Source of the DNA: Vibrio penaeicida
GTDB lineage: Bacteria > Pseudomonadota > Gammaproteobacteria > Enterobacterales > Vibrionaceae
DNA length: 64,000 bases
Assembly (NCBI RefSeq): GCF_002933855.1
Contig: NZ_BFAQ01000047.1
Span: forward strand, 62,001-126,000
Direction: 5' to 3'
Below the pieces are notes generated by a model, which saw nothing but the letters and a program-made list of their open reading frames with translations, ran no database searches and was not told the origin of the DNA. Within the stretch, counting starts at the first letter, position 1; each line of letters begins with the position of its first letter. Made by a program: the position numbers and the translations under genes. Positions 32,424-42,412 of this stretch are shown one piece after another.

Positions 32424-34193
32424 CTACGCTGTTACTGCTTTAAGTTCGGCGTGTTTTTTTAGCGCAACATATCCAAACCCAGTTAATGCTGTTCCTGCAG
32501 CGATAGCGGCTAAATACATAAAAACTTGGCTGATGGCGTTTGGAATTAACAAGACGAAAAGCCCACCGTGCGGCGCAAGCAGTTCGGCACCAAACAGCAT
32601 AGATAGTGCTCCGGTTAAAGCCCCACCCGCCATGCAAGCAGGAATTACGCGCATTGGGTCTTTAGCCGCAAACGGAATGGCACCTTCAGAAATAAAGCAC
32701 AGCCCGAGCACAAAGGATGCTTTTCCGGCTTCTCTTTCACTCGCGTCGAACTTATCTTTAGCGAGGAACGTCGCCAGCCCCATACCTAGTGCCGGAACCA
32801 TGCCTGCCGCCATAACTGCCGCCATTGGTGCGTATGTTTCTGTTGCAAGTAAACCCACGCCAAAGGTATACGCCGCTTTATTAACAGGGCCGCCCAAGTC
32901 GAAGCACATCATTGCGCCCAATATAATTCCGAGTAAAACAGCGTTGGTTGAACCCATGGTGTTAAGGAACTCTGTTAACGCGTTCATTGCACTGGAAACA
33001 GGGGTGCCGACAACGTATATCATAATCAAACCGGTAAACAAGCTTGCAACTAGCGGGATGATCAAAATGAGTTTTAATGCTTCCATCGACTGTGGCAGCG
33101 ACACTTTGTCAGCTAACCATTTTGCCGAATAACCGGCAATGAAACCTGCAGCGATACCACCCAAGAACCCCGCGCCAGTTGAACTTGCGAGCATGCCCCC
33201 TATCAAACCGGGCGCCAGTCCAGGTCTGTCTGCAATGGAGAAGGCGATGAATCCAGCTAAGATTGGCACCATTAATGCGAAGGCTGAGCCTCCTCCAATC
33301 GTCATTAGTGCTGCAGCGAGAGTCCCTTCTTCTTTGAACGCTTCTATGCCAAATACAAATGAAAGGGCAATGGCTAAACCGCCTGCGACGACTAAAGGCA
33401 GCATATGCGATACACCAGTCATTAGGTGTTTGTAAGCGCCTGTTTTTTCTTTTTTAAAGTTTGCTGAAGATGCATTGCCAGAGTGGGTATAGATCGAAGC
33501 TTCTTTAAAAGCCAACGCCACTTCTTGCTTGGTCTTTTTCAGAGCTAACCCTGTACTCGTGCGATACAGAAGTTTACCGTTAAAGCGTTCCAGTGGTACT
33601 TCTATATCAGCAGCGATGATCACGAGATCCGCGTTTGCGATGTCTTCGTCTGTTAATTGATTCTTTGCGCCAACTGAACCACGAGTTTCCACTTTAATGT
33701 TGTGCCCTAAGCGCTTGCCTTCTTCCTCTAACGCTTCTGCTGCCATAAATGTGTGGGCAACGCCAGTAGGGCAAGCAGTGATGGCAACAATGTTTTTAGC
33801 TCGTTTTTCTGAACTGTGGGAGCCTGTGCCGTTATGGGATGATTTATTTGCAACAACATCGGGCTTTGTGGCTTTTTCTTCGGTGAGTACTTCCGCTTTT
33901 TCTACCGCATTTTTAAGCCACGCTTGTGGGTTCTCCATTACGGAATTGATGGGCTGTTGATACACTTTTTTCCCAATAAATCGTTGGTTATCGAAGCCAT
34001 CATAGCCAGCTATGATAATGACATCGGACCCGTTAATGATATCTTGAGACAATAAATCAACTTGGCGAATGGTTGAATGGCACTCTACGTTGGCGTTAAG
34101 CCCCAACGTTTTTGCGGCATTCTTTAACAATCCGGAAGCAATAATGGTGTTAGCCACACCACTTGGGCAAGCAGTAACAATAGAGATGTTCAT
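32424..34193 (-). CDS. fruA: PTS fructose transporter subunit EIIBC
   Basis: 589 residues. Two EIIB-fructose domains come first, each with its cysteine loop: VTACPSGVANT (regulatory/vestigial first copy) and ITACPTGVAHTFMAAEAL. The EIIC domain follows, with about eight to nine TM helices and the sugar-binding region DLGGPVNKAAYTFGVG. It imports fructose as fructose-1-phosphate using phosphate from FruB. Last gene of fruB-fruK-fruA; 11 bp separate it from fruK. Confidence 0.97.
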   Translation of the reverse strand: MNISIVTACPSGVANTIIASGLLKNAAKTLGLNANVECHSTIRQVDLLSQDIINGSDVIIIAGYDGFDNQRFIGKKVYQQPINSVMENPQAWLKNAVEKAEVLTEEKATKPDVVANKSSHNGTGSHSSEKRAKNIVAITACPTGVAHTFMAAEALEEEGKRLGHNIKVETRGSVGAKNQLTDEDIANADLVIIAADIEVPLERFNGKLLYRTSTGLALKKTKQEVALAFKEASIYTHSGNASSANFKKEKTGAYKHLMTGVSHMLPLVVAGGLAIALSFVFGIEAFKEEGTLAAALMTIGGGSAFALMVPILAGFIAFSIADRPGLAPGLIGGMLASSTGAGFLGGIAAGFIAGYSAKWLADKVSLPQSMEALKLILIIPLVASLFTGLIMIYVVGTPVSSAMNALTEFLNTMGSTNAVLLGIILGAMMCFDLGGPVNKAAYTFGVGLLATETYAPMAAVMAAGMVPALGMGLATFLAKDKFDASEREAGKASFVLGLCFISEGAIPFAAKDPMRVIPACMAGGALTGALSMLFGAELLAPHGGLFVLLIPNAISQVFMYLAAIAAGTALTGFGYVALKKHAELKAVTA

Positions 34194-34204
34194 AGTTTCG
34201 ACCT

Positions 34205-35179
34205 TTAAAGTTTAGATATTTTTTTAATTGTTATTTTGTGTTGTAACGAGCTGACAGTGTTGAGATCGGATACCCCAACACCCACCTGCGATACGGCTAA
34301 AGCCGATAAGGCGGTAGCGAATGACAAGGTTTGTTCGTCGTTCCATTGGTTAAGATGCCCCCAACACATTCCTGCAACGAGAGTATCGCCCGCACCGACG
34401 GTGCTAACGATGTCGACTTTGGGCGGAGTAGAGTGCAGCCAATAATCAGCTCTGCGCCAAAGAACACCTTCAGCACCTAAAGAAATAACAAGGTTTTCTA
34501 TAGGTAAAGAGTTTTTAGCAGACTGTGATTCTGCAATTAAGTTATCGAGAGCGGCTGAGGCATTTATGCATGCCTCTATGCTTGAAAGGGATTGGTTAAC
34601 TAAGTATCCCAACTCTTCCTCATTGGGCTTGATGAGCCAGGGGCTGGACTGAATGCCATGTGCCAGTGCTTCTCGGCTACTATCGAACACGACTTTCTTA
34701 CCAAGCTTGGTGAGCATTCCTATCCAGTTTGCGCATTCAAGCGGATCGACGCCACGTGGCAAACTGCCAGCGAGTACAAATAAATCGTGGCTTTTCGCGA
34801 GTTCTAAAAGCGTGTTTTCGAACCGGTGCTTATCTTCTTCTGAAACATTGACACCCGGGAAGTTGATGTCACTAACGGATTTGTCATGCTCTACTAACTT
34901 TACGTTTATGCGAGTTGCGCCTTCTACTCTGATGAACTGGTCATTCACATTAATATGATCGAAAAGCTGACAAAACATTTCTTGGTTATCTTTGCCCAAA
35001 AAGCCTGTCACTGTTACTTTTGCACCAAGTTCTCTGAGGACTCGCGCGACATTAACCCCTTTGCCAGCGGCATGAAATGCACTTTCATTGACCAAGCTGA
35101 CACTGCCTTGATTGAGTGTATCCAGCGTTCCAGTTAAATCGAGAGCCGGATTTAGGGTGATGGTGACTATATTTTTCAT
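34205..35179 (-). CDS. fruK: 1-phosphofructokinase
   Basis: 324 residues from the ATG at 35179, which has GAAGGA eight bases upstream, better than the in-frame GTG at 35194 inside fruB. PfkB-family kinase: TLNPALDLTG at the N-terminus, AAGKGVNVARVLRELG for substrate binding, and the catalytic/anion-hole motif STVGAGDTLVAGMCWG. It converts fructose-1-phosphate from FruA to fructose-1,6-bisphosphate. Four bases separate it from the fruB stop. Confidence 0.96.
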   Translation of the reverse strand: MKNIVTITLNPALDLTGTLDTLNQGSVSLVNESAFHAAGKGVNVARVLRELGAKVTVTGFLGKDNQEMFCQLFDHINVNDQFIRVEGATRINVKLVEHDKSVSDINFPGVNVSEEDKHRFENTLLELAKSHDLFVLAGSLPRGVDPLECANWIGMLTKLGKKVVFDSSREALAHGIQSSPWLIKPNEEELGYLVNQSLSSIEACINASAALDNLIAESQSAKNSLPIENLVISLGAEGVLWRRADYWLHSTPPKVDIVSTVGAGDTLVAGMCWGHLNQWNDEQTLSFATALSALAVSQVGVGVSDLNTVSSLQHKITIKKISKL

Positions 35180-35183
35180 CCGA

Positions 35184-36329
35184 TTATCCTTCACCTAAGC
35201 CGGATTCAATCGCGACACCAATGGCATCAAGTGCTTGCTGGGCGTCGGATCCCGAAGCCGTAAATTTCAATTCGTTGCCCCGTTTTACACCTAAGGCAAT
35301 CACTTTCATTAGGCTTTTGGCATTAGCGGGTTTTCCTTCACTATTAAGGTTTTCAACTTTTATTGTCGATTCAAATTTCTTGGCTTCTGCAACCAACATG
35401 GCACCTGGTCGTGCGTGCAGCCCATGTTCGTTTCTTATCTTGAAAACGGCTTCTAGTTCATTTGCGCTGGCTATTATTGAAGTTTCACTATCGTTTTCTT
35501 TAGAAGAAAGCATCGCAAGCACCTGTGAAGGCGAGGAAGAGAAAAGAGTAGATTGCTCACCTCGTTCAATGATGCCTTGCAGAGCTGATAGGCAAGGAAT
35601 GTGGGATTCATCGATGGCTACGACAGCGATGAGTGCCTTTACCTCTTTACCTTGGAAGGTGAAGGAATCGGTTACTGATACAAGCGAGATCCCCGTATTT
35701 AGCACGCTTTTGTTAGAGCTCGCTATCCACAAACCTTGCCCTAAATGATTAGGTTCTGATGATAGAAGATCACCAATGGTGTTGTGGTCGCATTTTTCTT
35801 GATTCTTTAAGATTCCAGCGGCAACTGCAGTAAGTTGCACCATATCGGATGCGGGAAAATCCATAAGAATAGATGTTTTTTCCAGTACAGGTTTAGCCGA
35901 GTTTTTTCCATTCAAAATATCAAGAATTTCAATCGCCTTTGTAGCGCCTTTTAACTTTTCTTGTACTTCATCTTCTGAAAGCACATTGGTAAGTTGCTTT
36001 AGGATGCCCAAATGTTCGTCAGACTGAGCGGCAATGCCAATGACAAGATAAGCGATGTTGCCATTTCCCCAATCGATACCTTTAGGAAAATGGTGGATGC
36101 TGACGCCCGTTTTCTTGACTAAGTCGCGTGTTTGGGTAGTTCCATGGGGGATGGCAATGCCGTTTCCAAGGTAGGTGGAAGACTGAGATTCGCGCTCCAA
36201 CATCCCTTCTACATAGCTTGGTGACACCAACCCTTTTACGTTCAAAGCGGTCGCAACCAATTGAACGGCTTGCGGTTTAGAATTGGCTTGGCAATCTAAA
36301 GTAATGTCGCTTTCTTTCAATGTCAGCAT
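35184..36329 (-). CDS. fruB: PTS fructose EIIA-HPr fusion protein (FPr/DTP)
   Basis: 382 residues from ATG 36329 (GAGG five bases before). The N-terminal EIIA-fructose domain has its phosphorylated His in GIAIPHGTTQTRD. A central spacer region follows, and the last 90 residues are an HPr domain with FKIRNEHGLHARPGAMLV (phospho-His) and the helix KSLMKVIALGVKRG. It moves phosphate from enzyme I to FruA. It is the first gene of the operon and is preceded by Cra-type operators. Confidence 0.96.
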   Translation of the reverse strand: MLTLKESDITLDCQANSKPQAVQLVATALNVKGLVSPSYVEGMLERESQSSTYLGNGIAIPHGTTQTRDLVKKTGVSIHHFPKGIDWGNGNIAYLVIGIAAQSDEHLGILKQLTNVLSEDEVQEKLKGATKAIEILDILNGKNSAKPVLEKTSILMDFPASDMVQLTAVAAGILKNQEKCDHNTIGDLLSSEPNHLGQGLWIASSNKSVLNTGISLVSVTDSFTFQGKEVKALIAVVAIDESHIPCLSALQGIIERGEQSTLFSSSPSQVLAMLSSKENDSETSIIASANELEAVFKIRNEHGLHARPGAMLVAEAKKFESTIKVENLNSEGKPANAKSLMKVIALGVKRGNELKFTASGSDAQQALDAIGVAIESGLGEG

Positions 36330-36392
36330 GGAGACCTCGTAAAGTAGTTTCATGAATCGATGGCTGATCACGACTCACTGTGTTGTAAGTTA

Positions 36393-36408
36393 GCTGAATC
36401 GGTTCAGC
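36393..36408. promoter_or_regulatory. FruR/Cra-type operator 1 (fruB side)
   Basis: GCTGAATCGGTTCAGC, matching the Cra consensus GCTGAAACGTTTCAGC at all but central positions. It lies 64 bp before the fruB start. Confidence 0.8.
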
Positions 36409-36516
36409 TTTTTGGTCAAAAAAATTCAGCAAACGCTGTCCTTGTGTAACCGAACATGTTTATGCGCATCAAGTGGGTGCTTACAGGAGCGGCTCTCGTT
36501 CACATTTTGCTGTTTT

Positions 36517-36554
36517 GCTGAATCCTTTCAGCTTTTATACTGAAACGATTCAGC
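36517..36554. promoter_or_regulatory. FruR/Cra-type operators 2 and 3 (fruR side)
   Basis: GCTGAATCCTTTCAGC at 36517-36532 and ACTGAAACGATTCAGC at 36539-36554, six bases apart, in the divergent region. They suit fructose-1-phosphate-responsive repression of fruBKA and autoregulation. Confidence 0.8.
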
Positions 36555-36625
36555 TTATAATTCAAACCTAAAATATCATCAGGATCGCGAATTATGATCC
36601 ATCGCACACAACAACAGGGTTCAAT

Positions 36626-37606
36626 ATGACACTCGATGAAATAGCAAAACTGGCTGGCGTTTCAAAAACAACAGCAAGTTACGTGATAAACGGGAAAGCT
36701 CAGAAATACCGTATCAGTGAAAAAACCCAGATAAAAGTGATGGCAGTAGTAGAAGAGCACCAGTTTCGTCCCGATCATGCGGCATCAGCATTGCGAGCAG
36801 GCAGTAGCCGTTCTTTTGGGTTAGTGATTCCTGATCTAGAAAACACCAGTTACGCTAGGTTAGCGAAATTGCTAGAAGCGCAATCGAGAAATGCCGGTTT
36901 TCAGATTTTAATAGGGTGTTCTGATGATGACCCAGAGACTGAAAAAAAAGTCGTAAATGCGCTCATTAGCCGGAGAATAGATGCACTCTTTGTCGCCAGT
37001 GCTATTGCAGAGGGTTCAGATTTTTATTGTCAGGTTCAGAAAAGTGGAACCCCAGTTATTGCCATTGACCGAGCATTAGACGATGAGCATTTCGCCTGCG
37101 TAATCAGTGAGGACTTTGAAGGAGCTAAGTCACTAACAGAATCAATTATGAGTCGCTCTGTAAAATCGGTAGGGTTGCTGGGCGCAATGTCAGAACTGAA
37201 TGTTTCCAAAGAACGTGAAATGGGCTTTTTAAAAGCGGTGGGCAATCATAATTGTAAGGTGTACAAAGCCTATGGTGACCATTTTAATCGCGAGAACGGG
37301 CGCGCCCTTTTTTCAGACTGGATAAAAATGGGTACCGTTCCAGATGCCATTGTAGTGACTTCTTATACTCTGTTGGAAGGCATTCTTGATGCTTTGCTCG
37401 ATAAACCTGTATTGCTGAACACGATAAAACTCGGCACTTTTGGTGATAATAGGCTGCTGGATTTTTTACCCATCAAAGTTAATTCCTTACCACAACAATT
37501 TGAATTAATTGCAGATAGTGCAATGGAACTTGCCTTAAATGCATCTGCAAAGCGTTATCAATCTGGGTTGGAGTTTATTAATCGACGATTGGTAATTAGG
37601 AAGTAG
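36626..37606 (+). CDS. fruR: LacI-family fructose repressor, FruR/Cra-like
   Basis: 326 residues. The DNA-binding head MTLDEIAKLAGVSKTTASYV and the hinge FRPDHAASALRAGSSRSFGL are those of Cra/FruR. The periplasmic-binding-protein fold follows (VIPDLENTSYARLAK, VIAIDRALDD). It is divergent from fruBKA, with three Cra-like sites between them. The inducer is expected to be fructose-1-phosphate or fructose-1,6-bisphosphate. Whether it acts locally or globally cannot be said. Confidence 0.93.
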   Translation: MTLDEIAKLAGVSKTTASYVINGKAQKYRISEKTQIKVMAVVEEHQFRPDHAASALRAGSSRSFGLVIPDLENTSYARLAKLLEAQSRNAGFQILIGCSDDDPETEKKVVNALISRRIDALFVASAIAEGSDFYCQVQKSGTPVIAIDRALDDEHFACVISEDFEGAKSLTESIMSRSVKSVGLLGAMSELNVSKEREMGFLKAVGNHNCKVYKAYGDHFNRENGRALFSDWIKMGTVPDAIVVTSYTLLEGILDALLDKPVLLNTIKLGTFGDNRLLDFLPIKVNSLPQQFELIADSAMELALNASAKRYQSGLEFINRRLVIRK

Positions 37607-37661
37607 CCTATGCTTTTTTTAGCGTCGATTCTAAAACGTCTTAAATAACTCTATTTATTAA

Positions 37662-38489
37662 CGGAATAGCACGTCAAAATCCAAAATTTTAAGCACTCTC
37701 TATGATTACGTCGAGTTGGAAATGTCGCGAGCAAGCGAGGTCGAAATCGAAGCTTACAAAGCGAAAAAGAGAAACCTCATGTTGGCAAATTTGGAATTAG
37801 CACCAGCCGAGCTTACCAAAATCAGGCAAGAGGGCTTACCACCACATCAAGCCCAAAATCCAATCTTAGGTAGTATCGCTTGGGTTCATAATTTTCAAAA
37901 TGGCGATTCTATGGAGTTAAGAACAATAATTGGCTATTACGACTTTCTATCCATAGAAGCTTCTCGGTTTAAGGATTCCAACGCCACGTTTTTAGATACA
38001 AGAATTCGGACAGATGGCCAAAAGGCTTGGCTGCACTCGTTTGATTTTTTGAACATCGCGGCGTTGAATATTTTGGACGTCGATTTGTTTGAAGAGTCAC
38101 GCTGGGCATGGAGTACGCGCGTTACGATTGAACAAGCGGATCTGAATACTCAAAATGATGAGAGATTTAGACTGTATTCGGGCTTCGGTTTTGCAACACG
38201 GATTTTTGGGGAAGCGGCAATATATGCTATGCCGACAGTAAGAGCTGATGCGACCCAAGCTAGCGATTCTTACATCGGCATAGACTTGGGGCTCCTCTAT
38301 ACGGCAAACAGTATCTGGAAGTCGCATTTGAAACTCACTCCTTATGTGAGTGTTAATCGTCGCCCACCAACAGCCTTTAAGCTTAGTTGGGAAAACAGGT
38401 TTGGTGACAACGCAAATTGGGACATACGAGTAAAAATCGATCACGATAATCAAACTGAAGTAATGGTATCGAGCAACTGGTATTTCTGA
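37662..38489 (+). pseudogene. C-terminal remnant of a DUF4105-type envelope protein
   Basis: About 256-275 codons without a convincing start: the frame opens after a TAA at 37659 and the first ATG (37722) has no good ribosome site. The sequence (SRASEVEIEAYKAKK, GYYDFLSIEASRFKD, WENRFGDNANWDIRVKIDHD, ending SSNWYF) has the beta-rich, outer-membrane-like pattern and terminal aromatic residue seen at the C-terminus of DUF4105-family proteins. The large N-terminal DUF4105 domain is missing. It may instead be a small intact protein, but the lack of a signal peptide argues against that. Family is from memory of the pattern. Confidence 0.5.
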
Positions 38490-38824
38490 TGCTTATTTGA
38501 TGTGTTTGATTGATGGCAGTGATTTGAACCAAAACAGAAATCTCATGACCAAAAGTGAGAATCATTTTCATGTAAAGTGATCTGCTTCTCACTTATGAGC
38601 TGTTTATAAAATAAAAATTTTGTTTGGTATTCCATATTAAATCGATTGCATTTTAGGTGTGTGATTATTCCCTTCCTATTTTTTTCCTTCTTATTCAGCT
38701 ATTTCCAAATAAAACCTCAATAAAACATACAAATTAAAAGTGTGATTTTCGCCGAACTTTGAGTTCTATACTTTTTTCTTATCGCAAGGTTTCTTATCCC
38801 CAAACAAACTAGGGAAGAATAATA
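38490..38824. other. Intergenic region upstream of the chemoreceptor
   Basis: 335 bp, very A+T-rich, with the MCP promoter and ribosome site (AGGGAAGAATA). No operator recognised. Confidence 0.4.
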
Positions 38825-41800
38825 ATGGAAAATACAACGAGATCTTTGCAGTTGTTGAAGACGCTCAAAGCCAAGCTTATTGCGGCATTTACCGCAGTTT
38901 TGCTGACTCTGGCTATCATTGGGCTTACTTCGTACTTGGCTTTAACAACAGCGTCAGATGGCTTTAAGAATTACCGCGAGTTGGCAAGAGACAGTAACCT
39001 TGCCGGCATTCTTCAATCGAACATGTTGATGGTAAGAATGAACGTAAAAGACTTCTTACTCACCGGCAGCCAGAAGGATATAGACCAATACAACGATTAC
39101 TTTCAAGAGGTTGAAAGCCTTTTAAACGTTGCCGACAAGGAGATCAACAAGCCTGAAAGGGCAACAATGGTCAAAGAGCTAAACAAAGAAATCCACAGCT
39201 ACAACGAAACGTTTGACGTCATAAAGCGTTATCGTGTTGAGCGCAATGAGCTAGTCAATGAGGTATTGAATGTTCGTGGACCAAAAATGGAGAAAAATCT
39301 TACTGCACTGATGCTGAGTGCATCAGAGAATGCCAACTCGGAACTTGCGTATCGCACTGGCTTAGCGATGCGTAACTTATTGCTCGCACGTTTGTATGTG
39401 ATCAAGTATCTCGAAAGTAACGAAACGTCGGCTGCTGAAAGGGTAAGATTTGAATTCAACAACTTTGACAAAGAAATTCAAGAACTCCGTACCCTTATTG
39501 ATTCGTCTTCCGATCTCACTTTGGTGTCTGAAACGTCGGCAATGGAAAAAGAATACATGGACGCTTTTGAAAGCGTTGTCGGTATTATTGTTGATCGAAA
39601 TAGCAAAGTGAGTAATACGCTGGATGTGATTGGCCCGCAGTTTGCTGCATTGGTTGAAGACTTAAAACTGTCGGTTAAGAACGATCAGGATCAGCTTGGA
39701 CCGGAGCTCAAAGCTAAAAATGAAAATGCAGTCAACACTATTGTGATTGTGTTTGTTGTCGCGCTTCTGGTTAGTGTTGGTATTGTCTTCCTTCTAACGA
39801 AAGTCGTTATGCGTCAATTGGGTAAAGACCCGAGTGAACTCGCCCAAATAGCAAACGCCATTTCTCGCGGCGAATTGGACGAGAAATACGATGAGCGCGA
39901 ACCTGAAGGTGTCTTTTTATCCATGCTAAAAATGCGTGATAACTTGCGCATAGGTAGAGAAAAAGAGAAAGAAGAACGCAGAATAGCGGGCACGAATGCG
40001 CGCATTAAAAACGCTTTAGACAACGCCAGTTCCAACGTAATGATTGCTGATCGTAATTATAACGTTATCTACATGAATGACTCTATCTTGAGCATGATGA
40101 AAGAGGCGGAATCGGATATCCAGAAAGATGTTTCAGGGTTTGATCATCAATCGCTGATGGGGAATCCCATCGATAAACACCTCAAATATTTTGCTGAGAA
40201 AAAAACAACCTTCGATCATTTAACTCAAACCTTCAAAGATGAATTGGAAATCGGAGGGCGAACGTTTGCATTGGTTGCAAGCCCGGTCATTGTCGATAAT
40301 CAAAGAGTCGGAACGGTTGTTGAGTGGGATGACCGAACAGAATATCTCGCGCAGGAGCACGAGAAAGCACGCGTCGCTTCAGAAAATGCTCGCGTGAAAT
40401 ACGCCCTAGATGGTTCGTCAGGCAAAGTGATGATCGTAGACACAAATTACGATGTCATTTATCTCAATGATGCGGTTAAGTCGATGATGGAGAGGGCTTC
40501 GAGAGATATCCGTAACGATGTAAGAGATTTCGATGTGAAGGGCATAAGCGGCCATAAAATCGATAGGTACTTCCGTGCTTTCACTGAGCATCTGCCACGT
40601 TTAGATAAGCTCACTAATACATTTGAACACGAAATCATTGTTGGCGGTCATACGTTTGCAATTGTGGCTAACCCTGTTTCGGTGAATGGAACACGGGTAG
40701 GTACCGTTGTAGAGTGGGATGATCGTACAGATTGGTTGGCGGAAGAGCGTGAAAAAGCGCGAGTTGCATCAGAAAATGCTCGTGTTAAATATGCTCTTGA
40801 TAGTGTATCTGGCAACGTGATGATTGCGGATCCTGAACTCAAAGTTATCTATGCCAACAAAGCGCTCGAAGAAATGATGCGTATGGCGGAGCCGGACATA
40901 AGACAACAAATACCCGAGTTTAAACTGGATGGTTTGCATGGTATTGATGTAGCGAAATTCTTCAAAAATCCAATTCAACAACGTGGCACGTTGAGCCAAC
41001 TTAAAAACACCGATCGATCCGTGGAAGATATCGGTAACCGCGTGTTTGCCCTTACTTCGAATCCGATTGAAGTAGACGGCAAACGGATTGGAACGGTTGT
41101 GGAGTGGGTTGATAGGACTGCAGAAGTTAACATTGAAAAAGAAATCGATGAAATTGTGATGGCGGCATCCAATGGCGATTTGAGCAAAAAAATTAACATA
41201 GATGGCAAAGAAGGGTTCTTCGGTAACTTGAGCATGGGGCTTAACGACTTGGTGAGTACAGTCGAAGTCGCAATGAACGATGTAATGAATACCTTAGGTG
41301 CTATGGCGAAAGGGGATCTGACGTCGCGTATTACCAACGACTATCAAGGCAGCTTTGGTAAATTGAAAGAAGACACGAATGCGACTGCAGAAAAGCTAAC
41401 AGAAGTGATCAGCAGCATTCGTACATCGGCAAATTCGGTTTCTCAAGGCGCGAACGAAATCGCTCAAGGCAATACCGATTTAAGCCAGCGCACAGAGGCT
41501 CAAGCATCTAATCTTGAAGAAACATCAGCCAGTATGGAGCAAATGACGGGCACTGTGAAACAAAGCTCGGAACGTGCGGAAAATGCTAATGAGCTCTCGA
41601 AAGAAGCGGAGCTGCAAGCTGAGAAAGGTGGCAAGGTTGTCGACCAAGCCGTCGCAGCGATGAAAGAGATCAATAGCTCCAGTAAAGAGATTTCAGAGAT
41701 CATAGGCGTCATCGATGAAATTGCCTTCCAAACCAATCTATTAGCTTTGAATGCAGCAGTCGAAGCCGCAAGGGCCGGCGAACAAGGAAGAGGCTTTGCT

Positions 41801-42229
41801 GTGGTGGCGGGTGAGGTTAGAAATCTTGCGCAACGTTCTTCGCAAGCCGCGAAAGAAATCAAAGATCTGATACGCGATAGCCAAACCAAGGTGGAAGAAG
41901 GCACCGAACTCGTGAATCAATCAGGTGAAACGCTACAAGAAATCGTGGATTCTGTGTCTAAAGTGAGCGCGATGATGCAAGAAATCACCGACTCTGCGCG
42001 AGAGCAAAGTGAAGGGATTGGGCAGGTGAATACAGCGATTGTTCAGATGGATCAGATGACTCAGCAAAATGCAGCACTGGTAGAAGAGGCTTCTGCCGCT
42101 GGGGAATCGATGGCGCAACAAGCGAGTAATATGAATAAAACGATGGATTTCTTTAGGCTTAGCAGTAGTCAAAACTCTCAACTTACTCAAGGTAGAGACA
42201 GTCAGGCGAAAATTCTAAAGCTCGGATAA
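38825..42229 (+). CDS. Methyl-accepting chemotaxis protein with three tandem PAS-like domains
   Basis: 1134 residues, much longer than usual (about 550). TM1 lies near residues 15-40 and TM2 near 300-325, bounding a helical periplasmic sensor of HBM-like build. Next come a HAMP-like stretch and three consecutive repeats of about 120 residues (roughly 390-508, 519-638, 649-768), each with NVMIAD or KVMIVD near the start and [10 protein letters not shown] or [10 protein letters not shown] at the end. A second HAMP and the signalling domain follow, with the hairpin tip [18 protein letters not shown]. No C-terminal CheR-binding pentapeptide is seen. It reports ligand or redox state to CheA/CheW; the signal is unknown. 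Confidence 0.95.
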   Translation: MENTTRSLQLLKTLKAKLIAAFTAVLLTLAIIGLTSYLALTTASDGFKNYRELARDSNLAGILQSNMLMVRMNVKDFLLTGSQKDIDQYNDYFQEVESLLNVADKEINKPERATMVKELNKEIHSYNETFDVIKRYRVERNELVNEVLNVRGPKMEKNLTALMLSASENANSELAYRTGLAMRNLLLARLYVIKYLESNETSAAERVRFEFNNFDKEIQELRTLIDSSSDLTLVSETSAMEKEYMDAFESVVGIIVDRNSKVSNTLDVIGPQFAALVEDLKLSVKNDQDQLGPELKAKNENAVNTIVIVFVVALLVSVGIVFLLTKVVMRQLGKDPSELAQIANAISRGELDEKYDEREPEGVFLSMLKMRDNLRIGREKEKEERRIAGTNARIKNALDNASSNVMIADRNYNVIYMNDSILSMMKEAESDIQKDVSGFDHQSLMGNPIDKHLKYFAEKKTTFDHLTQTFKDELEIGGRTFALVASPVIVDNQRVGTVVEWDDRTEYLAQEHEKARVASENARVKYALDGSSGKVMIVDTNYDVIYLNDAVKSMMERASRDIRNDVRDFDVKGISGHKIDRYFRAFTEHLPRLDKLTNTFEHEIIVGGHTFAIVANPVSVNGTRVGTVVEWDDRTDWLAEEREKARVASENARVKYALDSVSGNVMIADPELKVIYANKALEEMMRMAEPDIRQQIPEFKLDGLHGIDVAKFFKNPIQQRGTLSQLKNTDRSVEDIGNRVFALTSNPIEVDGKRIGTVVEWVDRTAEVNIEKEIDEIVMAASNGDLSKKINIDGKEGFFGNLSMGLNDLVSTVEVAMNDVMNTLGAMAKGDLTSRITNDYQGSFGKLKEDTNATAEKLTEVISSIRTSANSVSQGANEIAQGNTDLSQRTEAQASNLEETSASMEQMTGTVKQSSERAENANELSKEAELQAEKGGKVVDQAVAAMKEINSSSKEISEIIGVIDEIAFQTNLLALNAAVEAARAGEQGRGFAVVAGEVRNLAQRSSQAAKEIKDLIRDSQTKVEEGTELVNQSGETLQEIVDSVSKVSAMMQEITDSAREQSEGIGQVNTAIVQMDQMTQQNAALVEEASAAGESMAQQASNMNKTMDFFRLSSSQNSQLTQGRDSQAKILKLG

Positions 42230-42268
42230 ATCGAATTGTAATTGTTCATTCAAGAAAATATGAAACTA

Positions 42269-42298
42269 AAACCTCCAACTATGTTGGAGGTTTTTTTA
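42269..42298 (+). terminator. Intrinsic terminator after the chemoreceptor gene
   Basis: ACCTCCAAC and GTTGGAGGT arms around TAT, then seven T residues, 40 bases after the stop. Confidence 0.92.
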
Positions 42299-42412
42299 TT
42301 AAGGTGAGTCGTCTGGAAAAATGCTGAAATTTTGCTCATTGAGGCTCCCTGAATTTAAGTGTAGATTTACTCAATAAGACATAAGAAGACAGTATCTCAG
42401 GGAAGGAATTCG

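Noticed and set aside
32533-33132. 199-codon antisense frame in fruA
   Set aside because: It mirrors the codon pattern of fruA on the other strand; no homology or start signal.
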